This document shows positions 1-5,151 of a stretch of 5,663 bases of DNA, one piece after another (the stretch's first letter is position 1; the number at the start of each line of letters is the position of its first letter). Both the position numbers and the translations under genes were made by a program. Where the stretch lies: assembly GCA_902796695.1 (NCBI GenBank), contig CADBQE010000134.1:1-5663 (forward strand), given 5' to 3'. This stretch comes from an uncultured Lachnospiraceae bacterium (lineage in GTDB: Bacteria > Bacillota > Clostridia > Lachnospirales > Lachnospiraceae). The notes under the pieces were generated by a model. That model saw nothing but the letters and a program-made list of their open reading frames with translations. It ran no database searches and was not told where the DNA came from.

Positions 1-660
1 ACCGTGCTTCCCGTCCTGCCAGACGGGCCCCACCGCGCGAATAATATATTTCGCCTTCAGTCCGAACCCCGGCGTGATCACCGCCGAGCCCGTATCACAG
101 TGCCCGATCCTGCGGCACGCCGCCCGCAGCGCCTCATGCCCCGCAGCCGCGAAAATCGCCCCGCACACACCGCCGCCGGCCACGAGGTCCTCATTGGCGG
201 CATTGACCACCGCATCCGCATCCACGTCCGTAATACTGATCTTCTGAATCTCTATACTCACTTTTTCCGCCTCTCCGGCGCTGTTTTCCAGCGCCCGGAC
301 CACTTCCAGATCCGCCGGCAGCCAGTTCACCGCATGCAGCTCCTCCCGGCCGAGCCACCGGGCCGCCTCATGCTCCAGCAGCACCAGGCCGCCTTCCACG
401 ACCTCCGCCAGAAAGCACTCCATGCTCAGATGGAACTCCGGATAATCGTATTCCACCGCCGCGATCCGCTCCCCGACCCGGATCTCCGTATCCAGCTCCT
501 CCCGGATCTCCCGCCGCAGCGCTTCCTCCGCCGACTCCCCGGGCTCGATCTTCCCGCCCGGAAACTCCCAGTAATCCTTCCACGGCCCGTACCCGCGCTG
601 CGTGGCAAAAACGCGGCCCTCGCGGCAGATCACGGCTGCGGCAACATGAATGGTTTTCAT
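1..660 (-). CDS. Nudix (MutT/NudG-like) hydrolase fused to a macro domain, 3' end beyond window
   Basis: The first 220 residues are visible; the reading frame is still open at the window edge. Residues 1-125 form a MutT/NudG-like Nudix hydrolase with a complete Nudix box: G36, E42, R50, E51, E54 and E55, preceded by WEFPGGK. The usual late glycine is replaced by the ELDTEI form seen in clostridial (d)NTP pyrophosphohydrolases. After a short linker, residues 134-220 begin a macro domain with the ADP-ribose-binding NAAN (153-156), the GGGVCGAIF loop (162-170) and a conserved GPVW near the edge. By family knowledge, the Nudix half should hydrolyse oxidised or non-canonical nucleoside triphosphates, and the macro half should bind or hydrolyse ADP-ribose or O-acetyl-ADP-ribose. 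Both would act in the cytosol. The start is well supported: AGGAGG (667-672) lies 6 nt upstream and MKTIHVAAAV is a typical Nudix N-terminus. I infer that about 60 or more macro residues lie outside. No clear promoter is visible upstream. Confidence 0.9.
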   Translation of the reverse strand, partial: MKTIHVAAAVICREGRVFATQRGYGPWKDYWEFPGGKIEPGESAEEALRREIREELDTEIRVGERIAAVEYDYPEFHLSMECFLAEVVEGGLVLLEHEAARWLGREELHAVNWLPADLEVVRALENSAGEAEKVSIEIQKISITDVDADAVVNAANEDLVAGGGVCGAIFAAAGHEALRAACRRIGHCDTGSAVITPGFGLKAKYIIRAVGPVWQDGKHG

Positions 661-820
661 GGCAATCCTCCTATATGAGATCCGCCGGATGATGGCGCAG
701 AAGAAGCCCGGCAGCATCGTCAATATCGCTTCCGCCATCGCGGAGAAAGTCCAGGTCAATTCCCCGGCTTACGTGTCAGGCGCCAACCTGGATGTAGACG
801 GCGGCTACTCCCAGAAATAA
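659..820 (+). pseudogene. Remnant of a short-chain dehydrogenase/reductase gene (start lost, internal deletion)
   Basis: An open frame of 53 codons ends in TAA at 818-820. Its residues match two separate parts of classical SDR enzymes. YEIRRMMAQKKPGSIVNIAS resembles the helix and strand just before the catalytic serine. YVSGANLDVDGGYSQK is a typical SDR C-terminus. The roughly 90-110 residues that normally lie between them, including the catalytic YxxxK, are missing. So is the N-terminal Rossmann half with its TGxxxGxG nucleotide-binding motif. SDR-like sequence may reach back to about 650 (VFMAILLYEIRRM). The upstream junction therefore falls at the start of the oppositely oriented Nudix-macro gene. 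The product cannot bind cofactor as a normal SDR and no plus-strand ribosome binding site is visible, so I call it a pseudogene. The original terminator follows 25 bp later. Confidence 0.75.
667..672 (-). promoter_or_regulatory. Ribosome binding site of the Nudix-macro gene
   Basis: On the minus strand this reads AGGAGG, 6 nt before the ATG at 660, and fixes that start. It is odd because the same bases, read on the plus strand, lie in the reading frame of the SDR remnant (codons for I-L-L). The gene's translation signal therefore sits in, or at the border of, decayed foreign-frame sequence. Confidence 0.8.
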
Positions 821-844
821 TTCCCCGTCGCTAAACCTCCCTTG

Positions 845-878
845 CGGACCCGCGGCGCTTTGCCCCGGGTCCGTTTTT
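845..878 (+). terminator. Rho-independent terminator left from the SDR gene
   Basis: CGGACCCG (845-852) pairs perfectly with CGGGTCCG (866-873). One C/C mismatch follows, then GGC/GCC, around a GCTTT loop, and T5 comes straight after (874-878). It is directional: on the minus strand the hairpin is followed by CAAGGG rather than a T-run. It follows the SDR stop codon by 25 bp, which supports this having been the true 3' end of a plus-strand gene. Confidence 0.85.
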
Positions 879-917
879 CAGTCTGCGGGCGATAATAGAA
901 GCAGATGATCCCGCTAC

Positions 918-1529
918 TTATAAATTCTCCCAGTCTATCCTCTCTTCCCGGAAGAAAAACTCCCGGTCGCGCTCTCCGACCGGCCGAAGGACGCGACAGG
1001 GGTTGCCCACCGCCACGACGTTTGCGGGGATGTCCCGCGTCACGACGCTGCCCGCGCCGATCACGGCATTTTCCCCGATCCGCACGCCGGGCAGAACGGT
1101 GACGCAGGCCCCGAGCCAGGCATTGTTTTCGATCCGCACGTCCCGGTTGTACTGCAGGCCGCGCGCCCGCAGCGACGGTTCGATCGGATGGCCGGCCGTA
1201 ATGATGGTCACATTGGGGCCGATCAGCACGTGATCCCCGATATAGATCGCCCCGTCGTCCACCAGCGTCAGATTGAAATTGGCATAGACGCCGGAGCCCA
1301 GATGCACGTGGCGTCCGCCCCAGTTGGCCTTAAAGGGTAGTTCAAACCAGCAGTTCTCTCCGCATTCCGCGAAGTTTTCCCGCATGAATGCCTGCTTTTT
1401 TTCAAAATCGCCCGGGCCCAGCCGGTTGAATTCCTGCAGTTTTTCCAGACACGGGATCTGCTCCGCCAGGATCTCCGGATCCATGGGATCGTAGATCAGG
1501 CCGGCCGCCATCCGTTCCTTCTGCGTCAT
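918..1529 (-). CDS. Sugar O-acetyltransferase, LacA/Maa type (left-handed beta-helix)
   Basis: This 203-residue protein has the same length as E. coli LacA. The family moves acetyl from acetyl-CoA to a sugar or glycoside hydroxyl in the cytosol. The N-terminal Maa-type segment, with MAAGLIYDPMDPEI (residues 7-20, including D17), is followed by hexapeptide repeats from about 75 to 175. The catalytic histidine is H114 in TAGHPI. NFN at 84-86 fits the substrate site, and VGNPCRV near the C-terminus is the usual end of the helix. I chose the ATG at 1529 rather than one at 1562: it gives the family length and has GGAGG (1541-1545) 11 nt upstream, a rather long spacing, whereas 1562 has no ribosome binding site. 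It lies 87 nt behind the esterase on the same strand and probably shares its transcript. The acceptor cannot be told; maltose, galactoside or another sugar are possible. Confidence 0.92.
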   Translation of the reverse strand: MTQKERMAAGLIYDPMDPEILAEQIPCLEKLQEFNRLGPGDFEKKQAFMRENFAECGENCWFELPFKANWGGRHVHLGSGVYANFNLTLVDDGAIYIGDHVLIGPNVTIITAGHPIEPSLRARGLQYNRDVRIENNAWLGACVTVLPGVRIGENAVIGAGSVVTRDIPANVVAVGNPCRVLRPVGERDREFFFREERIDWENL

Positions 1530-1570
1530 ATCGTTTTTTTCCTCCGCACTCGTTCTTCTCATCCGGCGGT

Positions 1571-1614
1571 GTTGTCCGCCCCTTTGCAGCCCTGTTGCGG
1601 CCCTATTGCGGCCC
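1571..1614. repeat. Imperfect 11-bp tandem repeat between esterase and acetyltransferase genes
   Basis: Three clear units on the plus strand are CTTTGCAGCCC (1582-1592), TGTTGCGGCCC (1593-1603) and TATTGCGGCCC (1604-1614). A more diverged fourth, GTTGTCCGCCC, lies at 1571-1581. The period is exactly 11 bp, close to one helical turn. The array starts three bases after the esterase stop codon on the minus strand and fills about half of the gap to the acetyltransferase. It may be simple slippage or a binding or mRNA-structure element. Confidence 0.7.
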
Positions 1615-1616
1615 CG

Positions 1617-2429
1617 TTACAGACCTTCCTCTCCCCGGATCACGATCCGTTCAAACGCCTCCGCCCTTTTCGCCTTCGCTTCCCGCGCGGAATCCTTCCA
1701 GAAGCAGAACTTGTCGAACGCGTGCACATTGCCGGGGAAAACGTCCGCCCGCGCGGGCACGCCCGCTTCCCGGAGGTTCTGGATATAGGTCAGCGTTTCC
1801 CGGTAAAACGGTTCGCCGTCGCAGACGTAGGTGTAGCAGGGCGGGAGCCCCGCGTAATTCGTTTCGCGGGCCGGCGATGCGTAGGGCGGAATCTTCCCGC
1901 TTCCGTTCAGGCGGCCCAGATAATGGCGCCAGCCCCAGTGGTTGCGGCGGGTGTTCCAGACGCGGCCGTGATTGTCCCGGGAGGAGTTCGTATCCTCGCA
2001 GTCCAGCATGGGGTAGAGAGGCATCTGCATGGCGACGCGGATGCGCCCCCGGTCCCGGGCGGCCAGACAGACCGCTGCGGCCAGGCCTCCGCCCGCGCTC
2101 TCTCCGCCCACCAGGATCCGGCCGCGGTCCACACCCAGTTCCTCCGCATGGCGCCAGAGGTATTCGAGCGCCGCGTAACATTCCTTTACCGCCGCGGGAT
2201 ACGGCGCCTGCCAGGCCAGCCGGTACCCCGGTGACACCACGACCGCGCCGTGCTTCTCCGCCAGGTCCTTCCCGCACGACCCATGCACCATGGACGCCAT
2301 GCCCAGCATATATCCGCCGCCGTGGATCCAGAGGATCCCCGGCACCGGCCCCGCGCTCGTCTCCGGGGACAGAATAATCAGTTTCATGCGGTGTCCCGAT
2401 ACCCGGATATGTACGGTTTTCTTCTTCAT
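1617..2429 (-). CDS. Alpha/beta-hydrolase esterase of the HSL (hormone-sensitive lipase-like) family
   Basis: This 270-residue protein has no signal peptide, so it is probably a cytosolic carboxylesterase or deacetylase acting on small acyl esters. The HGGGY oxyanion-hole motif (36-40) is the hallmark of the HSL/GDXG family. The nucleophile is S111 in GESAGG. D204 in VCDGEPF is the likely acid and H236 in GNVHAF the base, so the triad looks complete. The N-terminal cap is short, as in the smaller bacterial members of this family. The ATG at 2429 has AGGAG (2433-2437) only 3 nt upstream. That spacing is tight and may lower translation, but no better start exists and the N-terminal strand before HGGGY is needed. 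It is the first gene of a probable operon with the O-acetyltransferase. The substrate is unknown; the pairing suggests acetylated sugars (inference). Confidence 0.9.
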   Translation of the reverse strand: MKKKTVHIRVSGHRMKLIILSPETSAGPVPGILWIHGGGYMLGMASMVHGSCGKDLAEKHGAVVVSPGYRLAWQAPYPAAVKECYAALEYLWRHAEELGVDRGRILVGGESAGGGLAAAVCLAARDRGRIRVAMQMPLYPMLDCEDTNSSRDNHGRVWNTRRNHWGWRHYLGRLNGSGKIPPYASPARETNYAGLPPCYTYVCDGEPFYRETLTYIQNLREAGVPARADVFPGNVHAFDKFCFWKDSAREAKAKRAEAFERIVIRGEEGL

Positions 2430-2514
2430 AGACTCCTCGTTTCTTCGTCTGCTTCCGCACAGGGCCTCTCAGCCCCGACCTTTCCCGCTCGCAGTGCCAC
2501 GCTTCTTTCCTTTT

Positions 2515-2544
2515 ATCATACCACACCTTCCCCCGCATCGTTAA
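2515..2544 (-). promoter_or_regulatory. Extended -10 promoter of the esterase-acetyltransferase operon
   Basis: On the minus strand, TTAACG (2539-2544) serves as a weak -35. An 18-nt spacer follows, then TATGAT (2515-2520), preceded by TG one base upstream (extended -10). Transcription would start near 2508, giving a leader of about 78 nt. The -35 is poor, but the extended -10 compensates. Confidence 0.55.
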
Positions 2545-2558
2545 CAAAAAGTTCACAA
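2540..2558. repeat. Pair of direct GTTMACAA repeats over the esterase -35
   Basis: GTTAACAA (2540-2547) and GTTCACAA (2551-2558) are 11 bp apart start to start, so they face the same side of the helix. The first covers the -35 hexamer of the esterase promoter. The arrangement is what an operator for a regulator binding direct repeats would look like, but no matching regulator gene is in the window. Confidence 0.35.
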
Positions 2559-2564
2559 TTTTTA

Positions 2565-2591
2565 TTAGCACTCCCTCTTGACGAGTGCTAA
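2565..2591. promoter_or_regulatory. CIRCE operator (HrcA binding site)
   Basis: TTAGCACTC (2565-2573), a 9-nt spacer and GAGTGCTAA (2583-2591) match the CIRCE inverted repeat in both half-sites and in spacing. HrcA represses class I heat-shock genes through this element. Here it overlaps the -35 of the hsp20 promoter, so HrcA should block RNA polymerase directly. It also lies about 21 bp upstream of the -35 of the divergent esterase promoter. Confidence 0.97.
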
Positions 2592-2606
2592 CAATCGTGC
2601 TATAAC
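2578..2606 (+). promoter_or_regulatory. Sigma-A promoter of hsp20
   Basis: TTGACG (2578-2583) is separated by 17 nt from TATAAC (2601-2606). The -35 begins in the CIRCE spacer and its last base is the first base of the right half-site. Transcription should start near 2613, leaving a leader of about 117 nt. Confidence 0.9.
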
Positions 2607-2629
2607 GGTCTCGCAAGGCGGAAAGGGGA

Positions 2630-2651
2630 CCGGAACGGGGTTCCGGGAACC
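2630..2651 (+). other. Alternative hairpins in the hsp20 5' leader
   Basis: CCGGAAC (2630-2636) can pair with GTTCCGG (2640-2646) around a 3-nt loop. Alternatively GGTTC (2639-2643) can pair with GAACC (2647-2651). The two hairpins exclude each other. Neither reaches the ribosome binding site, so a role in a thermosensor is only a possibility. Confidence 0.4.
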
Positions 2652-2714
2652 GACCAACGCCCTGCACCGCACATTACAACAAAAGCCCTGAACAGCATCC
2701 AGGACCGAAAATAA

Positions 2715-2721
2715 AAGGAGG
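2715..2721 (+). promoter_or_regulatory. Ribosome binding site of hsp20
   Basis: AAGGAGG lies 8 nt before the ATG at 2730. It is near-consensus and fixes the start. The surrounding leader is A-rich and appears unpaired. Confidence 0.85.
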
Positions 2722-2729
2722 AATGAATT

Positions 2730-3185
2730 ATGTTGTACATGCCTAGTATTTTTGGTGAGGATCTGATGGATCGTTGGATGGACGACATGGACCGGGAGCT
2801 GGCCCGTATGGAAAAGCCGCTGTACGGTCACAACGCCGCTAAGATGATGAAGACCGACGTCCGGGAGCATGAGGACGGCTACGAAGTCGACATCGAACTG
2901 CCCGGCTTCCACAAAGACGAAGTGGAGCTGACGCTGCAGGATGGTTACCTGACCATTACGGCCGCCAAAGGCCTTGACAAAGACCAGAAGGACAAGAAGT
3001 CCGGCAGACTCATCCGTCAGGAGCGCTATGCGGGCACCATGAGCCGCAGCTTCTATGTGGGCGAAGAGATCACCGAAGAGGACATCAAAGCCAGACTGGA
3101 GCACGGCGTGCTGAGCCTGCAGATCCCGAAGAAGGAAACAAAGCCGCAGGTTCCCGAGAAAAAGGTCATTGCCATCGAAGGATGA
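2730..3185 (+). CDS. hsp20: Small heat-shock protein, Hsp20/alpha-crystallin family
   Basis: This 151-residue protein is of normal size for a bacterial small heat-shock protein. Such proteins form oligomers and hold unfolding proteins for refolding by DnaK/ClpB, without ATP, in the cytosol. A short N-terminal arm (MPSIFGEDLMDRW) leads to the alpha-crystallin domain at about 38-140. It has ELPGF (56-60), the LTI strand near 74-76 and the signature HGVLSLQIPK (125-134). The C-terminal IxI anchor is I147-A-I149, used to dock neighbouring subunits. The gene is monocistronic, with its own CIRCE-controlled promoter and a terminator directly after the stop codon. Regulation by HrcA follows from the perfect CIRCE element. 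In many Firmicutes CIRCE controls groE and dnaK operons, so a solo hsp20 under HrcA deserves notice. Confidence 0.97.
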   Translation: MLYMPSIFGEDLMDRWMDDMDRELARMEKPLYGHNAAKMMKTDVREHEDGYEVDIELPGFHKDEVELTLQDGYLTITAAKGLDKDQKDKKSGRLIRQERYAGTMSRSFYVGEEITEEDIKARLEHGVLSLQIPKKETKPQVPEKKVIAIEG

Positions 3186-3195
3186 TCCGGGGCAC

Positions 3196-3228
3196 AAAAG
3201 AGCGGGGGACAAAACCCCCGCTCTTTTT
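3196..3228. terminator. Strong terminator between convergent hsp20 and LRR genes
   Basis: AGAGCGGGGG (3199-3208) pairs perfectly with CCCCCGCTCT (3215-3224) around ACAAAA. It is flanked by A's on the left and T's on the right, so it can work in both directions. It starts 13 bp after the hsp20 stop. On the minus strand it could also end the tag operon, with TTTT after the stem. Confidence 0.93.
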
Positions 3229-3242
3229 CTGTTCCGAGAATG

Positions 3243-3296
3243 TCAGCCGCCGGCCGCGATTTCAGCCGCCAGGCGCGATCTCAGCCGGCCACGATC
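3243..3296. repeat. 19-bp tandem repeat carrying the LRR gene's stop codon
   Basis: On the plus strand there are two 19-bp copies, TCAGCCGCCGGCCGCGATT (3243-3261) and TCAGCCGCCAGGCGCGATC (3262-3280). A third copy, shortened by 3 bp, starts at 3281 (TCAGCCGGCCACGATC). Read on the minus strand each copy ends in TGA. The copy at 3281-3296 holds the last codons and stop of the LRR gene. The two downstream copies place TGA in the other two frames. Confidence 0.85.
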
Positions 3297-4426
3297 TCCA
3301 CCCGCTCCCGGATCCCCTCCGGCAGAAAACCGCCGTCCCGAATCTTCGGGGTCTTCAGAATCACCCGCCTTAAGCCGGTGCAGCCCAGAAAAGCCTCGTC
3401 ATCTATATAGTCCACCTTTTCCGGAATCACGATCTCCTTCAGCTTCCGGCAGCGCTCAAACGCGTGGTCCCAGATCTGCTCAAGGGTGGAGGGGAGCACG
3501 ATCCGCTCCAGCGCCGTATCGTCGATAAACGCGCTGTTGTTCAGTTCCCGCACCCCCTCGGGGATGACCAGCTCGCGCAGTCGCCTGTTGCCGCCCACGG
3601 CCGCATAATCAATGCAGGAAATGCCGTCCGGGAGCGCAACTTTCGTCAGGCTGTCGCAGTTGCAGATCGATTCATAGCCCAGATATTCCGCCCGGCGCGG
3701 CAGCGTCAGCGACCGCAGATTTTTGCAGCAGAAAAACGCATACGAAGGGATCCCCTCCACGGACTCCGGCAGCACCAGCTCCTCCAATTGCGTGCAGAAG
3801 CTGAACGCGGAGGACTCCAGCACCTTAAGCCCCGCCGGCAGCGCGATATGATGCAGATAATGGCTGTGGGCGAACGCGTCGCCGCAGATGCGGGTCACCG
3901 TCTCCGGCACGGCATAGGAAGCCCGGCGCCGCGCGGAAGGATATTTGACCAGCGCCGTCAAATCCTTCGTGAACAGCACGCCGTCCTCGTCACGGTAAAA
4001 CTCGTTGTCCGGATGCACCCGGACCGATACCAGATGCGACGCATCCCCGAAATAAAACGCGCCGGCGCCGATCTCCCGGACCGAGCGCGGAATGCTCACG
4101 GTCTTCACCTGCTCCGCATTCTGAAAAGCATATTCGCCGATCTCTTTCAGGCCCTCGGGCAGATCCAGCTCGCGCAGGGACGTGCAGTCCAGAAAGGCCC
4201 CCGTCTCGACCGCCCTTATTTTTTTCGGCCATACAATCTCTTCCAGATCCCGGAAGAGCTGGACGGCGCCGCGCGGGATCACCCGAATATCATCCGCGAA
4301 GATCACCTTGCGGATCCCGTCAAATCCTTCGTTTTCAAAGTAATCCAGCCGTTTTCGGAAATCACGGATGAACAGAACGCCATCCGCCAGCGTATAGCTG
4401 TCCGTCTCCGCATGAGGCCGTGACAT
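3281..4426 (-). CDS. BspA-type leucine-rich-repeat protein, apparently cytosolic
   Basis: This 381-residue protein is built of about ten LRR_5 (BspA/TpLRR) repeats of about 23 residues, of the pattern LPxxVxxIxxxAFxxCxxL. They run from about 45 to 365. Good examples are LPEGLKEIGEYAFQNAEQV (89-107) and IPEKVDYIDDEAFLGCTGL (334-352). A non-repeat insert at about 136-170 (DNEFYRDEDGVLFTKD) is also standard for this family. There is no signal peptide, transmembrane helix, sorting signal or choline-binding module, unlike surface-exposed BspA proteins, so it is probably cytosolic. The ATG at 4426 has AAGGAGA (4435-4441) 8 nt upstream. It is third in line after tag and the AlkZ-related gene, 41 bp from the latter. 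Proteins of this family bind other proteins; the partner here is unknown, and I assign no function beyond a scaffold. Confidence 0.92.
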   Translation of the reverse strand: MSRPHAETDSYTLADGVLFIRDFRKRLDYFENEGFDGIRKVIFADDIRVIPRGAVQLFRDLEEIVWPKKIRAVETGAFLDCTSLRELDLPEGLKEIGEYAFQNAEQVKTVSIPRSVREIGAGAFYFGDASHLVSVRVHPDNEFYRDEDGVLFTKDLTALVKYPSARRRASYAVPETVTRICGDAFAHSHYLHHIALPAGLKVLESSAFSFCTQLEELVLPESVEGIPSYAFFCCKNLRSLTLPRRAEYLGYESICNCDSLTKVALPDGISCIDYAAVGGNRRLRELVIPEGVRELNNSAFIDDTALERIVLPSTLEQIWDHAFERCRKLKEIVIPEKVDYIDDEAFLGCTGLRRVILKTPKIRDGGFLPEGIRERVEIVAG

Positions 4427-4467
4427 TGTCTGCGTCTCCTTCTTTGCTTTATCGCCCCGCCCGCCGC

Positions 4468-5151
4468 TTATTTCAGCAGTTTCCGCAGGGCCGTTTCACC
4501 CGCCTGCGGCAGCAGCTGCCGCAGATGTGCCAGAAGCCTCTCATAGGACTCCTCCGGCCGGCGGCGGTAAGCCTGCTCGCGCCAGCCTTCCCCGAAATAC
4601 AGTTCCGGCGTGGAATACTGCGCGATGCCCCAGCCGTATTCCTGCCCGGTCCGGCTCCGCTCATACACAAAATCGCTGATCAGGACATAGCCCTGAGCCT
4701 GCAGCCGGGTCATGCTCGTATCGAACCCTTTCCGGCCGCTCTTCCCGTAATTTCCCAGATTTTTCAGTGCCTTCGACACGATCGGCGCATGCGCCTCCAC
4801 CAGGTCATACAGGTCCTTGTCGCCCCGGAAAGCCAGGCCGTCGTCCCACCTTGCGTCAAAATCATAGCCGTCCCGCCGGTAATTGGCAAAATCGTAAAAC
4901 CATTCCCGGCTGATAAAGCACGCTTTCCGCTCAAAAAACCGCCCGTAGGCGCAGCCGCTTTCGCGGATGACCGGGCCTTTCCACTCCCAGACCTTCCAGT
5001 CGCTGCTTCCTTCCTGATACCAGACCTCCGGAACCGCATGCTCCTCTACGGAAAACCCCGGAACCGCCCCCGCGAACAGCGGAACAAATCCGAATTCCCG
5101 CACGGCCCGGATCAGGTCCTCTTTGCTTCTGACCGTAAACTCAAATGCCAT
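4468..5151 (-). CDS. AlkZ-related protein (conserved clostridial family, presumed DNA-repair)
   Basis: This 227-residue protein matches my memory of a conserved Clostridia family annotated as AlkZ-related. AlkZ/YcaQ proteins are DNA glycosylases that remove bulky or cross-linked alkylated bases. Visible conserved stretches are WEWKGP (55-60), CAYGRFF (67-73), REWFYDFANYRRDGYDFDAR (82-101) and YGWGIAQYSTPE (172-183). Q151-A-Q153 in TRLQAQGYVLISDF recalls the catalytic Q-x-Q of AlkZ enzymes, but I cannot show that it occupies the same place in the fold. The protein is much shorter than full AlkZ (about 360-400 residues), so activity is not assured. The ATG at 5151 overlaps the end of tag by 11 bp, and a weak GAGG lies 12 nt upstream, which suggests translational coupling. 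The pairing with tag is the best independent argument for a role in alkylation repair. Confidence 0.78.
   Translation of the reverse strand: MAFEFTVRSKEDLIRAVREFGFVPLFAGAVPGFSVEEHAVPEVWYQEGSSDWKVWEWKGPVIRESGCAYGRFFERKACFISREWFYDFANYRRDGYDFDARWDDGLAFRGDKDLYDLVEAHAPIVSKALKNLGNYGKSGRKGFDTSMTRLQAQGYVLISDFVYERSRTGQEYGWGIAQYSTPELYFGEGWREQAYRRRPEESYERLLAHLRQLLPQAGETALRKLLK

Noticed and set aside
4..678. Long plus-strand open frame opposite the Nudix-macro gene
   Set aside because: It is rich in R, P and H without any recognisable domain and is fully antisense to a gene with intact catalytic motifs and a strong RBS.
659..820. Genuine 53-residue small protein
   Set aside because: Both halves match distant parts of one enzyme family with the catalytic middle missing, and there is no plus-strand RBS. 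A decayed SDR explains it better.
885..914. Possible terminator hairpin after the acetyltransferase (GCGGG...CCCGC)
   Set aside because: Only 5 bp of stem around a 20-base loop, and no T-run follows on the minus strand.
1530..1562. Upstream ATG (1562) as the start of the O-acetyltransferase
   Set aside because: No ribosome binding site precedes it. The ATG at 1529 has GGAGG upstream and gives the usual 203-residue family length.
1569..2377. Two long plus-strand open frames opposite the esterase
   Set aside because: Both are low-complexity R/P/A-rich translations of GC-rich antisense sequence, with no RBS and no motif.
2540..2558. Rex (NADH-sensing repressor) site
   Set aside because: The half-sites look right, but they are direct repeats; Rex binds inverted repeats with a 4-bp centre.
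1651..2667. A 338-codon minus-strand frame overlapping the esterase in another frame
   Set aside because: It would run across the divergent promoters and CIRCE, and its composition (R, G and P excess) is that of a frame-shifted shadow of the esterase.
2565..3212. 215-codon minus-strand frame opposite hsp20
   Set aside because: It overlaps the CIRCE element and terminator and is antisense to a certain Hsp20; no RBS or known domain.
3464..4423. 319-codon plus-strand frame opposite the LRR gene
   Set aside because: It mirrors the repeat structure of the LRR gene in the antisense frame and has no domain or start signal of its own.
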